Positions 19,351-31,377 of a stretch of 64,000 nucleotides of DNA are shown piece by piece. The notes beneath the pieces are model-generated. The model had not been told where the DNA came from and ran no database searches. It saw only the letters and a list, made by a program, of their open reading frames with translations. The position numbers were made by a program, and so were the translations under genes. Source of the DNA: Paroedura picta (lineage: Eukaryota; Chordata; Lepidosauria; Squamata; Gekkonidae); the NCBI RefSeq assembly GCF_049243985.1, contig NC_135370.1, positions 103,569,006 to 103,633,005 on the forward strand, given 5' to 3'. The stretch's first letter is position 1. Each line of letters opens with the position of its first letter.

Positions 19351-21218
19351 AGGGCCAATGATGGGGCTTATCTGTCCTTTTCTTCCGCTTCCTGATGTTT
19401 CCTGGATAGAAGAGGTGCTAACCTCTTTGAAAAGTCCTGCTGTTGGTAAGTTGACCCATCTTCAGCCTCTTTGTATCCTCCATACCCCAGGCAAGGGAGT
19501 GAAGCTAGCTGCCTCCTTTGTTTCTCCAGATTCAGCTCTATGCTAGAAGGAAGCACAGATGAGCTTGCCAGGAAGGCAAAGAGAATCAGTATTTCAAAAG
19601 CAGAATGTCAAGGGACAGATAGAATGCAATGAGTGTCTTAATTCATACCAGTGAATCAAGGGTTTGTTCAGGCAGTCCACAGGGGTTAAAATTCCACAAC
19701 ACAGGCCACCCAGCCTGAAGTTAATATAGGCCTCTCAGTCTGCACTCTGAGATGACTCACAGTCTTCTGCAGTCAGCAGCTATTTTGCTGACATAGTCTG
19801 GTGCCTTTTAGACTGGAGCTATCTTCCAGCACATAGCTGGCATTGCTTAATTGGCTCAAGTGAGCCATGTGGGCAGACAAGGCAGGGAGCTGCAGTGGAG
19901 GCTGGGCAGAAGAATGAGGAGCACCTGGAACAACTTTGGAACTTCTAGAATTGGAATAATTAAATAACTTTTGAATTCTGAGCAATTTTATTTTTAAAAA
20001 ATGCGTCCACACTCAAAACCAAAGTTCCTAACAGGCTTTCTTCTGCAGTATGGTAGATTCAACTCCCATGGAAAGTGTAAACCTGTTTGTTCCTATGTAT
20101 TATCAGACCTGTGAGTTTACATTGCAAAATTCAAGTATTCCCCCATCTACCTTAGTCAATTCCAGAGAAAACTGCTGTCAGGTGTAGTGGTAGCATACAC
20201 CAAGGCCCTAAGAAGACATTGCCTTTGCCTTTACATAAGAAAACAAGTACATATTTTAAAAATATAGCAAAATTCTTTGGAGACATTTACCTGAACACAC
20301 TAGACAAAGGATCAAATCTTATGTGTGTGTGCGTGTGTGTGTGTGTGTGTGCGCGCACGCATGCATGTGTTAGGATCTCACCTGATCTGTTTTGCTTTTG
20401 AGATCATAGAGGTGAAAAATAGAAAATCTCTATGTAGTTGGAATATTCTCAAAGTATTCTTGTTGATTTGAAAAAAAATTAATCACCATTGTTCTGAATA
20501 CAAAAGTGCTTTGGCTGGAGTTGCAAGATTCTCCTGCTTGTGCTATCAAGTGTGATTTAAGCAGAAATAAATTGTTAAACAGAAAATGTCATGTTTTCAT
20601 TAAAGTTGTATTTAATCTCATTAGTTTAGATTACGATGGAAGTATAAGGGATGTATTAGTACAATCAGTCAAGTGAGAACAAATAATAAGTATTTGGACA
20701 TTTGTTTTGATTCCCTACTATTCTGGATCTTATTATCTCAAAAGAGACATACATTTTTCTATGCAGGAACATTCATACGATGTAGATCCAAGGAATCAGA
20801 TTCTTGCCTTCTGTGTGTCTGTGGTGTATTGCTATGACCAGTTATTGAAATGATTTCAGGTGTCTGCCTGTTCATTAAAATATTTGTACCACGCCTTTAC
20901 TCTTGCATTAATAATTTAAAATCCCAAGTTCAAATCAGAATAAAACAACCAGCCCAAAACACCTTCTTTACATAGGTTGCTGCCCATCAAAAGCAGTGGC
21001 AAACAGACCTAGCAGTTGCCAAGTAGGTGATACCGAGCCAGCATTGCCAGGTGGGGCAAGCTACAAATTGAAAAATAAATAAAATAAAAAAGATATCTCT
21101 CATCATTTTAGGGAGCCAGTTCCACAGGGTGGGGACCATGATAGGAAAGGCCTGGGCTCTGGTCAATACCAATGTGACTGGTGCAACTGTCTTGTGATTT
21201 TCAATCAAAGTAAAACTG
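19351..21218. other. Intergenic, few recognisable features
   Basis: Mostly unassigned sequence. It has a TG/GCGTG dinucleotide microsatellite at 20322-20366 with a GCGCGCACGCATGCATG patch. A LINE-like tail (AAATAAATAAAATAAAAAAG) lies near 21071-21092. No exon recognised. Confidence 0.4.
20322..20366 (+). repeat. TG dinucleotide microsatellite
   Basis: TGTGTGTG run with GCGCGCACGCATGC at its right end: alternating purine-pyrimidine DNA of the kind that can adopt Z-form. Confidence 0.9.
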
Positions 21219-21475
21219 GCCTTGACCAGGGGTTTTTTGGTCTTGCCCCCAGGTTACTGCAACACTCTGGTAAGATCAGGGCCTTCTGGAACCTTCAGCA
21301 GTTATGGAGGGCCTGTAAGACAGAACTGTTCCACCAGGTCTATGGATTAGGCCAGGAAATCACCACCAAGGAAACTGCTAGCCTATCTGGGATGGTGGAG
21401 CTTAGGAAGCCAACTTCCAGACAAGGCCTGCTATATGATACTACTGTTAAAAGACCCCTTACATTTCTTTAGTTG
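21219..21475 (+). mobile_element. L2 LINE 3' fragment
   Basis: GATCAGGGCCTTCTGGAACC, GGAGGGCCTGTAAGACAGAA and CTGTTCCACCAGGTCTATGG are L2 C-terminal blocks in the + orientation. It lies directly before the longer L2, so it is a separate older copy or a rearranged piece. Confidence 0.65.
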
Positions 21476-21479
21476 CCTA

Positions 21480-23306
21480 GGAACTGTGATCTAGAAAGGG
21501 TGGTCCCTGAGCTTTACTATTCTGGACTGGTTCTCTTCTTTGCAGCAACAAGGCCAACCACCTGCCCACTAGACCCATGCCCATCATGGCTCCTAAAAAC
21601 AACAGACAGAAGAATAGGAGCCCCCTCTAGGAAATAATTAAACTCTCCCTCTCAACAGGAGAATTCCCGGAGGGTTTAAAAGAGGCAGTGGTACACCCGT
21701 TACTCAAGAAACCATCCCTGGCTGCGCAAGACCCTGACAACTATCACCCTGTTTCGCACTTAGCGTTTTGGGGGAAGTTAGTTGAAAGGGCTGCTGTGGA
21801 CCAAATATCACCATTCCTGGAGGAAGCTTCAGCCCTTGACCCATTTCAGTCAGGCTTCCGGCCTGGATATGGGGTGGAGACAGTGCTAGTCACCCTGACG
21901 GATGACCTCCGACGCCAGCTGGACCAGGGTGGGTCAGCACTGCTTATCGGCAGCGTTTGACACAGTAGATCATGAGCTCCTAGCTCACCGCTTCACCGAC
22001 ACTGGAATACTGGCTGAATTCCTTCCTCCAGGGCCATGGACAGAGGGTAGTGATAGGAGAGAGAATATCTAACCAACACCAGCTCACACGTGGAGTCCCA
22101 CAAGGAGCAGTCCTCTCTCCTATCTTATTTAACATCTTTATGTGCCCTCTGGCTCAGCTGGTGCGGAGGTATGGGCTGAGTTGCCACCAATATGCGGATG
22201 ACACCCAGTTCTTCCTCCTGATGGATGACCGCCCTGACTGCCCCCCAGAATCCTTAGTCAGATGTCTAGAAGCAGTGACAAATGGATCAAGCAGAGTTGC
22301 CTGAAGCTCAGCCCTACAAAGACGGAGGTCCTATGGTTGGGTAGGAAGGGACCATGGGAGGAAGCGCGTCTGCCCACCCTGGATGGTGTGCAGCTCTCAC
22401 AACGCACTCCGCCAGGAACCTGGGCATGATCCTGGATGCTTCCCTTACAATGGAAGCCCAGGTCACAAAGGTAGCGCAGCTGCCATTCTACCACCTCCGC
22501 CAAGCCAAGCTACTAGCGCCCTACCTGGACCCAGAACACCTAGCCACAGTGATCCATGCAACGGTCACCTCTAGGCTGGACCTCTGCAACTCGCTCTATG
22601 CAGCCCTATCCTCATCCTTGATCCGGAAACTACAACTGGTACAGAATACTGCGGCCAGGATTCTCACTAAAACATCATGGAGATCCCACATCTGGCCTGC
22701 ACTCCAATAACTAGGCTGGCTCCCAGTTGAATTCCGGAGTAAGCTTAAGGTCCTGGTAATCACCTTTAAGGCCATACGTGGTTTAGGACCAGTGTATCTG
22801 AGAGACCGCCTTCCTGCCTATACCCCCAAAAGAATCTTATGCTCCGCCACCTCCAACTGGCTGCGTATCCCTGGCCCCAGAGAAGCGCGTCGGACCTCAA
22901 CAAGGGCCAGAGCCTTCTTGATCCTGGCCCCCAACCTGGTGGAACGAGCTCCCTGAGGAGATCAGAGCCCTGCCTGAACTTCCACTGCTCCGCAGGGCCT
23001 ACAAGAGGGAGCTCTTCCATCAGGCATTTGCTTGAGGCCGACCGACTCAGAACACCTGCTGGTCCCCCCAGACGCCTACCCATGACTCTCCCAAAGTTAC
23101 TGTTAATTGTTATTATATTATAATTGTGGGTTTGTAATCTTTTGATGTTTTATTGAAAGTTGCTTTGATGTTATAGTCTGCATAATGTTTCATGTATGTT
23201 ATAATGTTCTGTGTAAACTGCCCAGAGCTGCAAAGAAATGGGCAGTATAGAAATCTGAATGAATGAATGAATGAATGAATGAATGAATGAATGAATGAAT
23301 AAATAA
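21480..23306 (+). mobile_element. L2 LINE, long 5'-truncated copy
   Basis: Seen: reverse transcriptase blocks in order, in several frames: DNYHPVSHL and LDPFQSGFRPGYGVET (21688-21960), GVPQGAVLSPILFNIFMCPL and QYADDTQF (22050-22304; Y-A-D-D at 22191-22202). The C-terminal part at 22354-22710 reads RNLGMILDASLTMEAQVTKV and VQNTAARILT. The 3' UTR ends GGGCAGTATAGAAATCTGAA followed by 12 or so GAAT units. Known: this is the L2 clade of non-LTR retrotransposons, which ends in short tandem repeats rather than poly-A. At least three frame breaks; inactive. Confidence 0.92.
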
Positions 23307-23308
23307 AA
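23253..23308 (+). repeat. GAAT microsatellite forming the L2 tail
   Basis: Perfect GAAT repeats passing into AAATAAATAAAA. It begins exactly where the L2 3' end stops, so it is the tail of that element rather than an independent repeat. Confidence 0.9.
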
Positions 23309-23495
23309 ATCATGTAGTAACTGTATATAATAAAATCCATTTTTGCCAGGCAAAAAAACCAAAACATTAATCTGCCCATTAAACTAGCCCCTTTGCTGTA
23401 ATTCTTTAGGAGAAAGCTTTTCATGATTTAATTTTAATCTCAAATTATATATTAATTGTTTTAATTATGTGAATTGTATTCCTTTGTATATTTTA

Positions 23496-23560
23496 TATTG
23501 TTGTCAGCTGCCCTCAGCCTACTGCGAAGGGCAGGCTACAAAAATAAATAATAATTATTG
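23496..23560 (+). mobile_element. LINE 3' terminus, L2-like
   Basis: GTCAGCTGCCCTCAGCCTAC then GAAGGGCAGGCTACAAAAAT and AAATAATAAT: another stereotyped LINE 3' end, without coding sequence. Confidence 0.5.
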
Positions 23561-24920
23561 TTTTTATTTCACCCCATGACTAAGACAAGTAACTATCAAT
23601 ATATAGGTAGCACAGTTATTCTCTAGAAATTTTTCAAAATGTTAAATGCAATTGGATGTGTTTCTTAAATACTACTGCTACCAACCAGTTTGCATTGTTC
23701 ATCTTTGATGAATGCACAAATGCGAAATATAAATATTAGGTTCCACAAGAAAGCTTCTTTCTCCCAATAAATACTACCTGTTCTGTAAATCCTCATGGTT
23801 ATGCGAAAGATTTTTAGTAATAAAATGCAATTTGGTGTTGTGAGTAGTTGGAATTTTCTCCTTTGCGGGCAACTTGTGTGCTTTCACACCATTTTTCATT
23901 CTGAAGGTAATTCTTAATATGGCTTATTAAAGGGATCACCCAATCTAACAAGAGATTTTTTAGAACAACCAGCAGGCTGCTGGAGGAAGGCAGGGGCAGG
24001 AATAAGTCTGTTCCACCACTTCCTTCCATAAATTTCTCCCTGAGAGCCAACCCTAGATTTCTCTGATGACACAAGTGGTTCTGTCATTCCAGAGGGGTGG
24101 CTGAGTTCCTTTGTAGTAGCAAATACAAATAGTAGTCTTATGCCATTGTAAAGACTAAGACATTTTGAATCTAGCATCATCATTTTTCATAAAATAGAGC
24201 TCATTTTGTCAGCATCTGACAGACTAGGTATGACGACTGGTGATAAGGTCCCTCAGCCATGCCCTCAGCAGAAGAGACTGGACCCAGAAGCGGTGGCTAA
24301 TGAGCTTGGGGGCAGGGCACAACATTTAAGAATTCTCCATAAATATCTGAATCTTGATAACTGTAGAAATTTGAAATTAACAATTTATCGTTTTTATTTT
24401 GGCATTTATGTACTTAAATTCTGCTTTTCTCCCCAAAGCAGCTGACATAATTTGCCTTTCTTCCATTTTATCCTACAAAGCACATCCACATGTGTGGCAC
24501 TTCATAGAGTACAAGGAGACAAATCCCTACCAGAAGAATTCATAGTCTAACATTTGATGCCAAGACGATGATGAAGGAAGTAGAGGGGAAGGGGAAGCAA
24601 ACATAAGCTTTGGAAGCAGACCATGAATTTCCTGAACTTCAGTCAATAAAAATGTGTGTGTCAACACATCCAGCTAATTACATCACCATTATTTACTGGC
24701 ACAAGATATAATTTCACTGTGAATACAGAGCCACACAGTCCAAACCTTAGAGAAAAACAATAAACATTGAAACCAAATATTTCAGTTGCCATTTAAATAG
24801 GTCAAACTGTAGGTCAAACTGTATGTCACATAGAAGAGACTTTTGGATTTCCTGATCCTTTTTACATTAAAAACCAGCCTTAATTTGGATTAGAATGACC
24901 ACACTGAGCTGTGGGTACAT
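23561..24920. other. Intergenic, no feature recognised
   Basis: AT-rich unique sequence. The 12-bp AGGTCAAACTGT occurs twice at 24799-24823. No gene or named repeat seen. Confidence 0.35.
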
Positions 24921-24924
24921 ATAT

Positions 24925-25095
24925 CCAGCATGTTCAAATCTCTACTATGCCATGAAAACTTGCTGGGTGACCATGGGACAAGCCTTCATAAGGTTGTGAG
25001 GATAAAATGGAGGAGGGATGATAGATGTAAGCTACTTTGCATTCACATTTGGAGAGAAAAGTGGAGTTTAAGTATCTAAATGAATACATAAAAAT
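24925..25095 (+). mobile_element. Old tRNA-SINE or MIR-like fragment
   Basis: CTTGCTGGGTGACCATGGGA, AAGGTTGTGAGGATAAAATG, GATGTAAGCTACTTTGC and GAGAAAAGTGGAGTTTAAGT follow the order of the SINE body seen at 58205-58440, strongly diverged. Confidence 0.5.
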
Positions 25096-25679
25096 ACTTT
25101 ACACACACACAAGGTTTAAGGGTGTGTGTGCTGTTGATAATTTCTATCAAGGAAAAGGAACAATGGAGGACAACTTCATTTCAATATTATTGCCTTGATC
25201 CAAATCTCCCTTCCCACAGAATGTCAGATATCAAACTATAGATCACTCAGATGTATTTTTTGACACAGTTGGATTTATCTGTGGGAATACTTTAATGATT
25301 AGAACTGCTAACATTACCTGTTGCCTGTCACCTCCGAGCCCTAACCCCTAGCCCAGTGTTGCCCAAATAGGATTACACATAACCCAAGGATTACTCCAGG
25401 CCCTGGAGGGGTTGTGCTGGTTGGGGGGAAATATATAGAGAGGGAGGCAGATGGGCTTATGAAAAAAAGAGATATGTTATATGAAGAAAATAAGGGCCCA
25501 ATGGGAATGGATGCAAATCCTTAGATTTTTCCTTTATATGCAGCAATATGAAATTGAAACTATTTATGTAACTAAATGCCACCAATTACACAATCATATA
25601 AGTAATGGTTTCAAGTTTTCTGCTGGTATACATCGACCAAGGGTATGGCCCATATATTTTCAGTGAGGTCTCCTCCAGT

Positions 25680-25990
25680 TCAAATCTACGCTGGGGTTAG
25701 CACACTGCAGCGTCTGTGAAAGCTCACACAAACCTGTAAATGTTACTTACTAATGGCCTCTATTAATAGCAGGAGAAAAGCCTGCGTTAAATTGTTCAAA
25801 TGGCTGCTACATTTTAAAGATGAAATAAATTTAATTCCGGTTGCTGCACATAAATGAAATAGGTCACTACCTCTACTTCAGAAAGCCTTTCCTTTCATAG
25901 CAATTTGCTAAAGTCTGAGTCTATAAAAATTGTACACTCTTCCATTTGGGATTTTAATTTTTTCTCGCAGTAAAAGTGAAAATAAACCGA
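25680..25990. promoter_or_regulatory. Candidate conserved non-coding element
   Basis: Repeat-free with dense recognisable motif-like words (GCACACTGCAGCG, CCTCTATTAATAG, AAATTTAATTCCGG, TAAATGAAAT). Texture resembles conserved regulatory DNA; no alignment is available, so this is weak. Confidence 0.25.
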
Positions 25991-26419
25991 GATGTGCTTA
26001 CTTGGTGCTGAGCTTCAGCAAAATATCTTTGGGCTGAAATGAAAGTACAGTACTCCCCCTACCCCACCCCAACATGCAAAAGGACATTTATTTTCTCCGC
26101 AATGCTGAGTGACCCACTTATTTCTATCCCACACTCCTGCAGAGAGATTTAATATTGAATGGAGATGGGGATCAACAGAGCCACTTACCCAAGATAGGAT
26201 TCTGTCCCTGTGAAATGGGTCACAGCTGGGGTACCTGGGTGAGCTATTTGGGTTAGCCTTGTCTGACAAAACTGTATGATTTGAAGCAAATTCTACCATA
26301 GAGTTTTGGCCCCAAATTAATATGTTGATGTTACTTCTGGATGCTATGGGCACATTGGAAAAACACCTGAAAGTGTTCCCCATCCCCCACCAGCAGTGTA
26401 GATGGACCTGGCAAGTTAA

Positions 26420-27060
26420 TATGCTATGCATTTTTACCAGTCTCATGGGGCAGCTACTACAGCCCCCTGATCATTTTAGTTCCTCTTTTCTGCACTTTTT
26501 GAAGCTCTACAACAGGGGTAAGTCCAACTGCGGCCCTCCAGATGTCCATGGACTGCAATTCCCATGAGCCCCTGCCAGCGTTCGCTGGCAGGGGCTCATG
26601 GGAATTGTAGTCCATGGACATCTGGGGGGCCGCAGTTGGACTACCCCTGCTCTACAATATCCTTTTTCAGCTGTGGTGACCAGAACTGTACACAATATTT
26701 CAAGTTGGTCTCACCATAGATTTGTACAAGGGCAATACAGTAGCAGTGGTTCTATCTTCTATGCCTGTTTTAAATATGGCCAACATTTGGATTTCCATTT
26801 TTCATCACAGCCCCACAATGGGTTGATACTTTCATTGAGCTATCAGCTACCACTCCAACATCTCTTTCTTGATCTGTTGGTGCCAGTTCAGATCTCATCA
26901 GTGTATATGGGATTGTTGCCCCAATCTGCATCACTTTACCCTATGTTTGCAGATTATGGAATATATATATGCCATCATATTTTCATACAGTATTGTTTGC
27001 CTGCCTATCTGTACTGCTATTCTGATGACATTTTAGTATGACTCCACCTTGCTAGGTGTG
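26420..27060 (-). mobile_element. CR1-like (L3-type) LINE fragment split by a hAT hairpin element
   Basis: Flanks of the 26513 element join into one CR1-like sequence: TAGTTCCTCTTTTCTGCAC and AGCTCTACAA, then ATATCCTTTTTCAGCTGTGG, GACCAGAACTGTACACAATA and AGATTTGTACAAGGGCAATA. This is the minus-strand text of the block encoding the ORF2 C-terminus in CR1-related LINEs (compare 48440-48600 and 54370-54470). Old and without long frames. Confidence 0.65.
26513..26649. mobile_element. Palindromic hAT element, 137 bp
   Basis: Seen: nearly perfect inverted repeat over its whole length, with arms from CAGGGGTA to GCCAGC and back from GCTGGC to TACCCCTG around a centre GTTC near 26580. It is flanked by identical 8-bp duplications CTCTACAA (26505-26512 and 26650-26657). 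The 8-bp duplication and CAGGGG ends point to hAT. The high arm identity suggests recent origin or correction between arms. Confidence 0.9.
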
Positions 27061-28330
27061 GTTGGATAGGGAAATGGTGGAGTTTCATCTGCATATAGGA
27101 GTACCTTAGGAGCTCTTGAACAGATTTTGCAATCCTCCGAAATCATTACCTGGAGTCCCAAAAACCTTCGCTAAACATTCCCAGAAAGAAAAACTGGATT
27201 ATGGTGATATTGAGGCCCTCCCTGCTATAGCATTGGTGCTTAATGCTGTAGCACGGATAAGGGTCTTAAAGTTACATAAACACATCGTGTCTTTTGAAAT
27301 AAAAGCACATTTTTTGTCTAGCAAAGTGGGGGGAGCTGTAGAGAAATATTATTGATGTACTTTGCTTCCTCAAGAAAAACGTTGTTGGTGACCTTAAACA
27401 TGACTGGTATCTTTGTAGTTCAGCATGCAATTTACAGAGATGAAGATGTGTTCTGCCTACATAAGCTGTGGCAGAAGATTAGGCTTGCTGATCAGGCTTC
27501 CCAAAATACAAATACCTCTGGAAGCTAAGTGAATTCAGTCAAAATACAAACGCGTTTCTGAATCAGTTTCTTTCTTCAGCGTTATCTTGACTGGTGGCAT
27601 TTTATTCAATTACCTTCTATTGTTGAAATTAAGATATTTCCATAAAGGTAATTATAGTGGGAAACTAAGCTTTAGTGTTATGGCTGTCCAAGTATGATAT
27701 TTTTGGCATTTTATTTCTTAGTATCTATTGGGGGAAGGTAGGAATCATTGTAACTTTCCTTGTTAGGACCAGATTTGAACCAATCAGTGCTCTTCCCTAT
27801 AACCCTAGGAATGTTTGGGCAGCCATTTTCCTGAGTGTTCCCAGGAGAGCGAGGGGATACATACATGTGGTCTACATGTGTGCTCCTCCAGGGTCCCTGG
27901 GCAAGGTTGGGTTTACACAAGCACAAACTTAAAATGAAGTCTTGGGTGAAATCATGGGAAAAGACCAAAGGAGTTGATAACTGGTTCTGAATCTTTATTG
28001 AATAAATAAAATCTCAAAAGGAAAAGTGAGGAACTGTAAATAGACTCCAAGCAAATCCAACACAAGGTTTTGAAATGGGAGAATAGAGTATGACAAAGCA
28101 CTCTTTGAGGAGGATTTGTGAATGGGAGGGAGCAGGAGAAGATGGTGGGGGAGTTGGGGAGAAAAGTAAGCAGATTATAGATGTAAAATGGAAGGTTCTG
28201 TACATTGCCTGATTCAACAGTATGGATGTAATTTCAGAGTTCTAAAACAGCCAACAAATTATTTGAGAGAAAAATTCTCTGTCCTGAAGTTCCAGTGCTA
28301 GAGGACAGTCTTAGAGATTGGACTGACCCT
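27061..28330. other. Intergenic, no feature recognised
   Basis: Mixed unique sequence. Weak short frames on both strands near 27711-27968 have no homology I recognise. Confidence 0.35.
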
Positions 28331-30278
28331 AACTTGGAGCACATAGAATCATAGAGTTGGAAGGGGCCATACAGGCCAACTAGTCCAACCCCCTGCTCAA
28401 CACATGATCAGCCTTAAGCATCCTAAAGCATCCAAGAAAAGTGTGTATCCAGCCTTTGCTTGAAGACTGCCAGTGAGGGGGAGCCCACCACCTCCTTAGA
28501 CAGCCTATTCCACTGCTGAACTACTCTGACTGTGAAAAATGTTTTCCTGATATCTAGCCTATATCGTTGTACTTGTAGTTTAAATCCATTACTGTGTGTC
28601 CTTTCCTCTGTCAATGGCAGTTAAATGAACAATGTCCTCTCCTCTGCAGCCAACAGAAACAGCATCCTGCCCTCCTCCAAGTGACAACCTTTCAAATACT
28701 TAAAGAGGGCTATCATGTCCCCTCTCAACCTCCTTTTCTCCAGGCTGAACATTCCCAAGTTCCTCAACCTATCTTCATAGGGCTTGGTCCCTTGGCCCCA
28801 GATCATCTTCGTCACTCTCCTCTGTACCCTTTCAATTTTATCTACATCCTTCTTGAAGTGAGGCCTCCAGAACTGCACACAGTACTCCAGGTGTGGTCTG
28901 ACCAGTGCCGTATACAATGGGACTATGACATCTTGTGATTTTGATGTGATGCCCCTGTTGATACAGCCCAAAATGGCATTCACCTTTTTTACCGCTGCAT
29001 CACACTGCCTGCTCATATTTAGTTTACAATCCACAAGTACCCCAAGGTCTTGTTCACACACAGTGTTACCTAGAAGCGTATTCTCCATCCAGTAGGCATG
29101 CTTTTCATTTTTCTGACCCAGATGCAGAACTTTACACTAATGTTTATTAAATTGAATCTTGTTCTCATTTGCCCATTTTTCCATTGTGTTCAGATCTCAT
29201 TGAACTCTGTCTCTATCTTCTGGAGTATTTGCCAGTCCTCCCAATTTGGTGTCATCTGCAAACTTGATGAGTAGTCTCTCCACCCCCTCATCTAGATCAT
29301 TAATAAATATGTTAAAAAGTACCGGGCCGAGCACCGAGCCCTGAGGTACCCCGCTACTCACCTCTCTCCAGTCTGATGAAACACCATTGACAACAACTCT
29401 TTGAGTGCGGTTCTTTAACCAATTCCCTATCCACCTAACTATCTGAAAATCCAGATTGCAGTCCTTCAATTTATCCATCAGAACATCATGGGGAACCTTA
29501 TCAAAAGCTTTACTAAAATCCAAGTAAACGACATCAACCGAATTTCCCCGATCCAGCAAACATGTTACTTGGTCAAAAAAGGAAACCAGGTTGGTCTGGC
29601 AGGACCAGTTGGAGACAAATCCATGCTGACTTCCTTGGATCACCAAATTGTCCTCCAGATGTTTGCAGATCACTCCCTTTAATATCTGCTCCATTATCTT
29701 CCCCACAACAGAGGTCAGACTCACTGGTCTTTAGTTTCCCGGGTCATCCTTCCTCCCTTTTTTGAAGATCAGAATAACATTTGCTCTCTTCCAGTCCTCT
29801 GGGACATCTCCAGTCCTTAAAGAGGTCCCAAAGTTCTCTGGAAAGTTCTTTGAGCACTCTCGGGTGCATTTCATCCGGCCCAGGGAATTTGAACTCATCC
29901 CGTACAGCTAAATGCCTCTCGACAACCTCTCTATCCATGTTAACCTGCCACCCAGACACTATCCTTTGGCTACTGCCATCTCTAGACCCTATGACTTGTG
30001 GGAAAAAACAGATGTAAAATAGGCACTAAGCCTTTCTGCTTTCTCTGCATCTTCCGTTAGAGTTTGTCCATCCCCACCCAACAGTGGGCCTATTGCCTCC
30101 TTTACTTTACGTTTGCTCCTCACATAACTGAAAAATCTTTTCTTGTTACAATGGGCTTCCCTGGCCCATCTTACCTCACTCTCAGCTTTGGCCTTTCTGA
30201 TGATTGATCTACAGTGCCTAGTAACCTGTAGGTACTCTTCTTTAGAGCTCTGTCCTTCCCTCCATTTCCGTGTGTGTC
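28331..30278 (-). mobile_element. CR1 LINE, about 1.9 kb, 5'-truncated
   Basis: Seen: the left boundary is the CR1 3' end ACATAGAATCATAGAGTTGG. On the minus strand, 29197-29724 reads [15 protein letters not shown], then [39 protein letters not shown] and [13 protein letters not shown]. These are reverse transcriptase motifs with the Y/F-A-D-D active site. 28621-29088 reads the C-terminus (NTVCEQDLGVLVDCKLNMS, PHLEYCVQFWRPHFKKDVD, RLRNLGMFSLEKRRLRGDM), and 28423-28614 the last part. The 5' part to 30278 encodes the region before the RT (KKRFFSYVRSK type). Few frame breaks. It ends without a target duplication, as CR1 does. Confidence 0.94.
29197..29724 (-). pseudogene. CR1 reverse transcriptase domain fragment
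   Basis: 175 codons without a stop. It carries RT blocks in order: a conserved [11 protein letters not shown] metal-binding aspartate block, a [13 protein letters not shown] block and FADDTK. It is separated by stops or frameshifts from the finger region upstream (29744-29959, reading DEFKFPGPDEMHPRVLKELS) and from the C-terminal domain downstream (28621-29088). It reverse-transcribes CR1 RNA in intact copies; here it is a broken copy. Confidence 0.9.
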
Positions 30279-30279
30279 C

Positions 30280-30644
30280 TGTTTATACCCCAGGTATCCA
30301 ATGTTTGCTATCCAGGCAAAATGTCATTTACTGGTTATATGGATCTATTTTGCTATTTGGGCAAGTATTTGGATCCTTTTTTGCTGTTGGAGAACTCTGT
30401 ACCCAGCTCATCATGGAGGGATTATTTGAATGCATCACTCTCGGAGGAAGTATGGGACTTTATAGTAGAGGGATCTGCACAGCATGTTTGAATTATCTGT
30501 GTGGCTGATGCATGGCCTCAATGATTCTGGAGATGACATTTGTTTGATTAGTATTCCGGAGAAATATGACTTGTCAAGGAGATTCTTGGGCAGCCTGAGA
30601 AGACAAGCTACTTTTCTGTAAGCCATAGTCATTAATCATGGCCT
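30280..30644. other. Intergenic, no feature recognised
   Basis: Unassigned sequence between the CR1 and an old short repeat. Confidence 0.35.
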
Positions 30645-30840
30645 GTGTCCAGGTGGGCCTGGAGATCTCTTGGAATTACAAGTAATTTCCAGATACCCAA
30701 GATCAGTTTCCCCAGATTAAATGGAGGTGATCTCTCTGGCATTATATCTTGCTGAGATCTCTCCACTACCTATACCTTGCCCTCCTTAGGTGCCACCTCC
30801 AAATCTCCAGGAATTTCCCAATGTACAGTTGGCAACAAGA
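30645..30840 (-). repeat. Old interspersed repeat (TGGAGCC family), reversed
   Basis: GGGCCTGGAGATCTCTTGG, GGCATTATATC, CTTAGGTGCCACCTCCAAAT, CTCCAGGAATTTCC and GTTGGCAAC: reverse complement of the family at 2140 and 43677. Confidence 0.5.
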
Positions 30841-30908
30841 AGCCTTGTTCCATGGAAAGTTAGATATTTGAACCCAGGCTTTGCCAGACCTATTCTAGCA
30901 CACTAATG

Positions 30909-31372
30909 TGTCAGGATTGCTGCTGAACCCTGCCATGAGTTAGCATGAGTTTCTCCATTATTGTTTGCCTGATCTTTTCTCTGCTTTGTTCTTGGGGCCC
31001 CAGGCCCATATATTATGCTTGCATGCTTGAAACTGAAACTATGTTGCTGCATCCTGTTATCACAGGGAGCTGTGAATTATTTGTCTTTTGAACCTCCCGG
31101 CTGGGTCTGCCTTTTGTAACCATAACATCTTATCTTGTCCGGAGACGACCATGGACGTGTGAGTTGTAACACTATGGTTTATGGCACCTGGTGCCTCCTT
31201 TCCCCCTCCCTTGGGAACTTTCAAGTTTTAGGCGGGAGAACTGCCTTGATAAGGGGAGGCAAATCTGTCCTCAGGCAGATTTGACTTCTTTAGCTTAGGT
31301 GTATGAAGTAACTTCTCAATAAACGCTTTCTTTAATAAAGAAGCTTGTTGTGAGTTCTTGCAACGCTTGACA
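30909..31372 (+). mobile_element. Solo LTR, 464 bp, with 5-bp target duplication
   Basis: Seen: it starts TGTCAGG and ends TTGACA, the inverted TG..CA ends of an LTR. Identical 5-bp duplications TAATG lie at 30904-30908 and 31373-31377. An AATAAA lies near 31318, followed by a short U5-like end. No internal retroviral sequence flanks it, so it is a solo LTR left by recombination between two LTRs of a vertebrate endogenous retrovirus or related LTR element. Ends and duplication are intact, suggesting moderate age. Confidence 0.85.
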
Positions 31373-31377
31373 TAATG

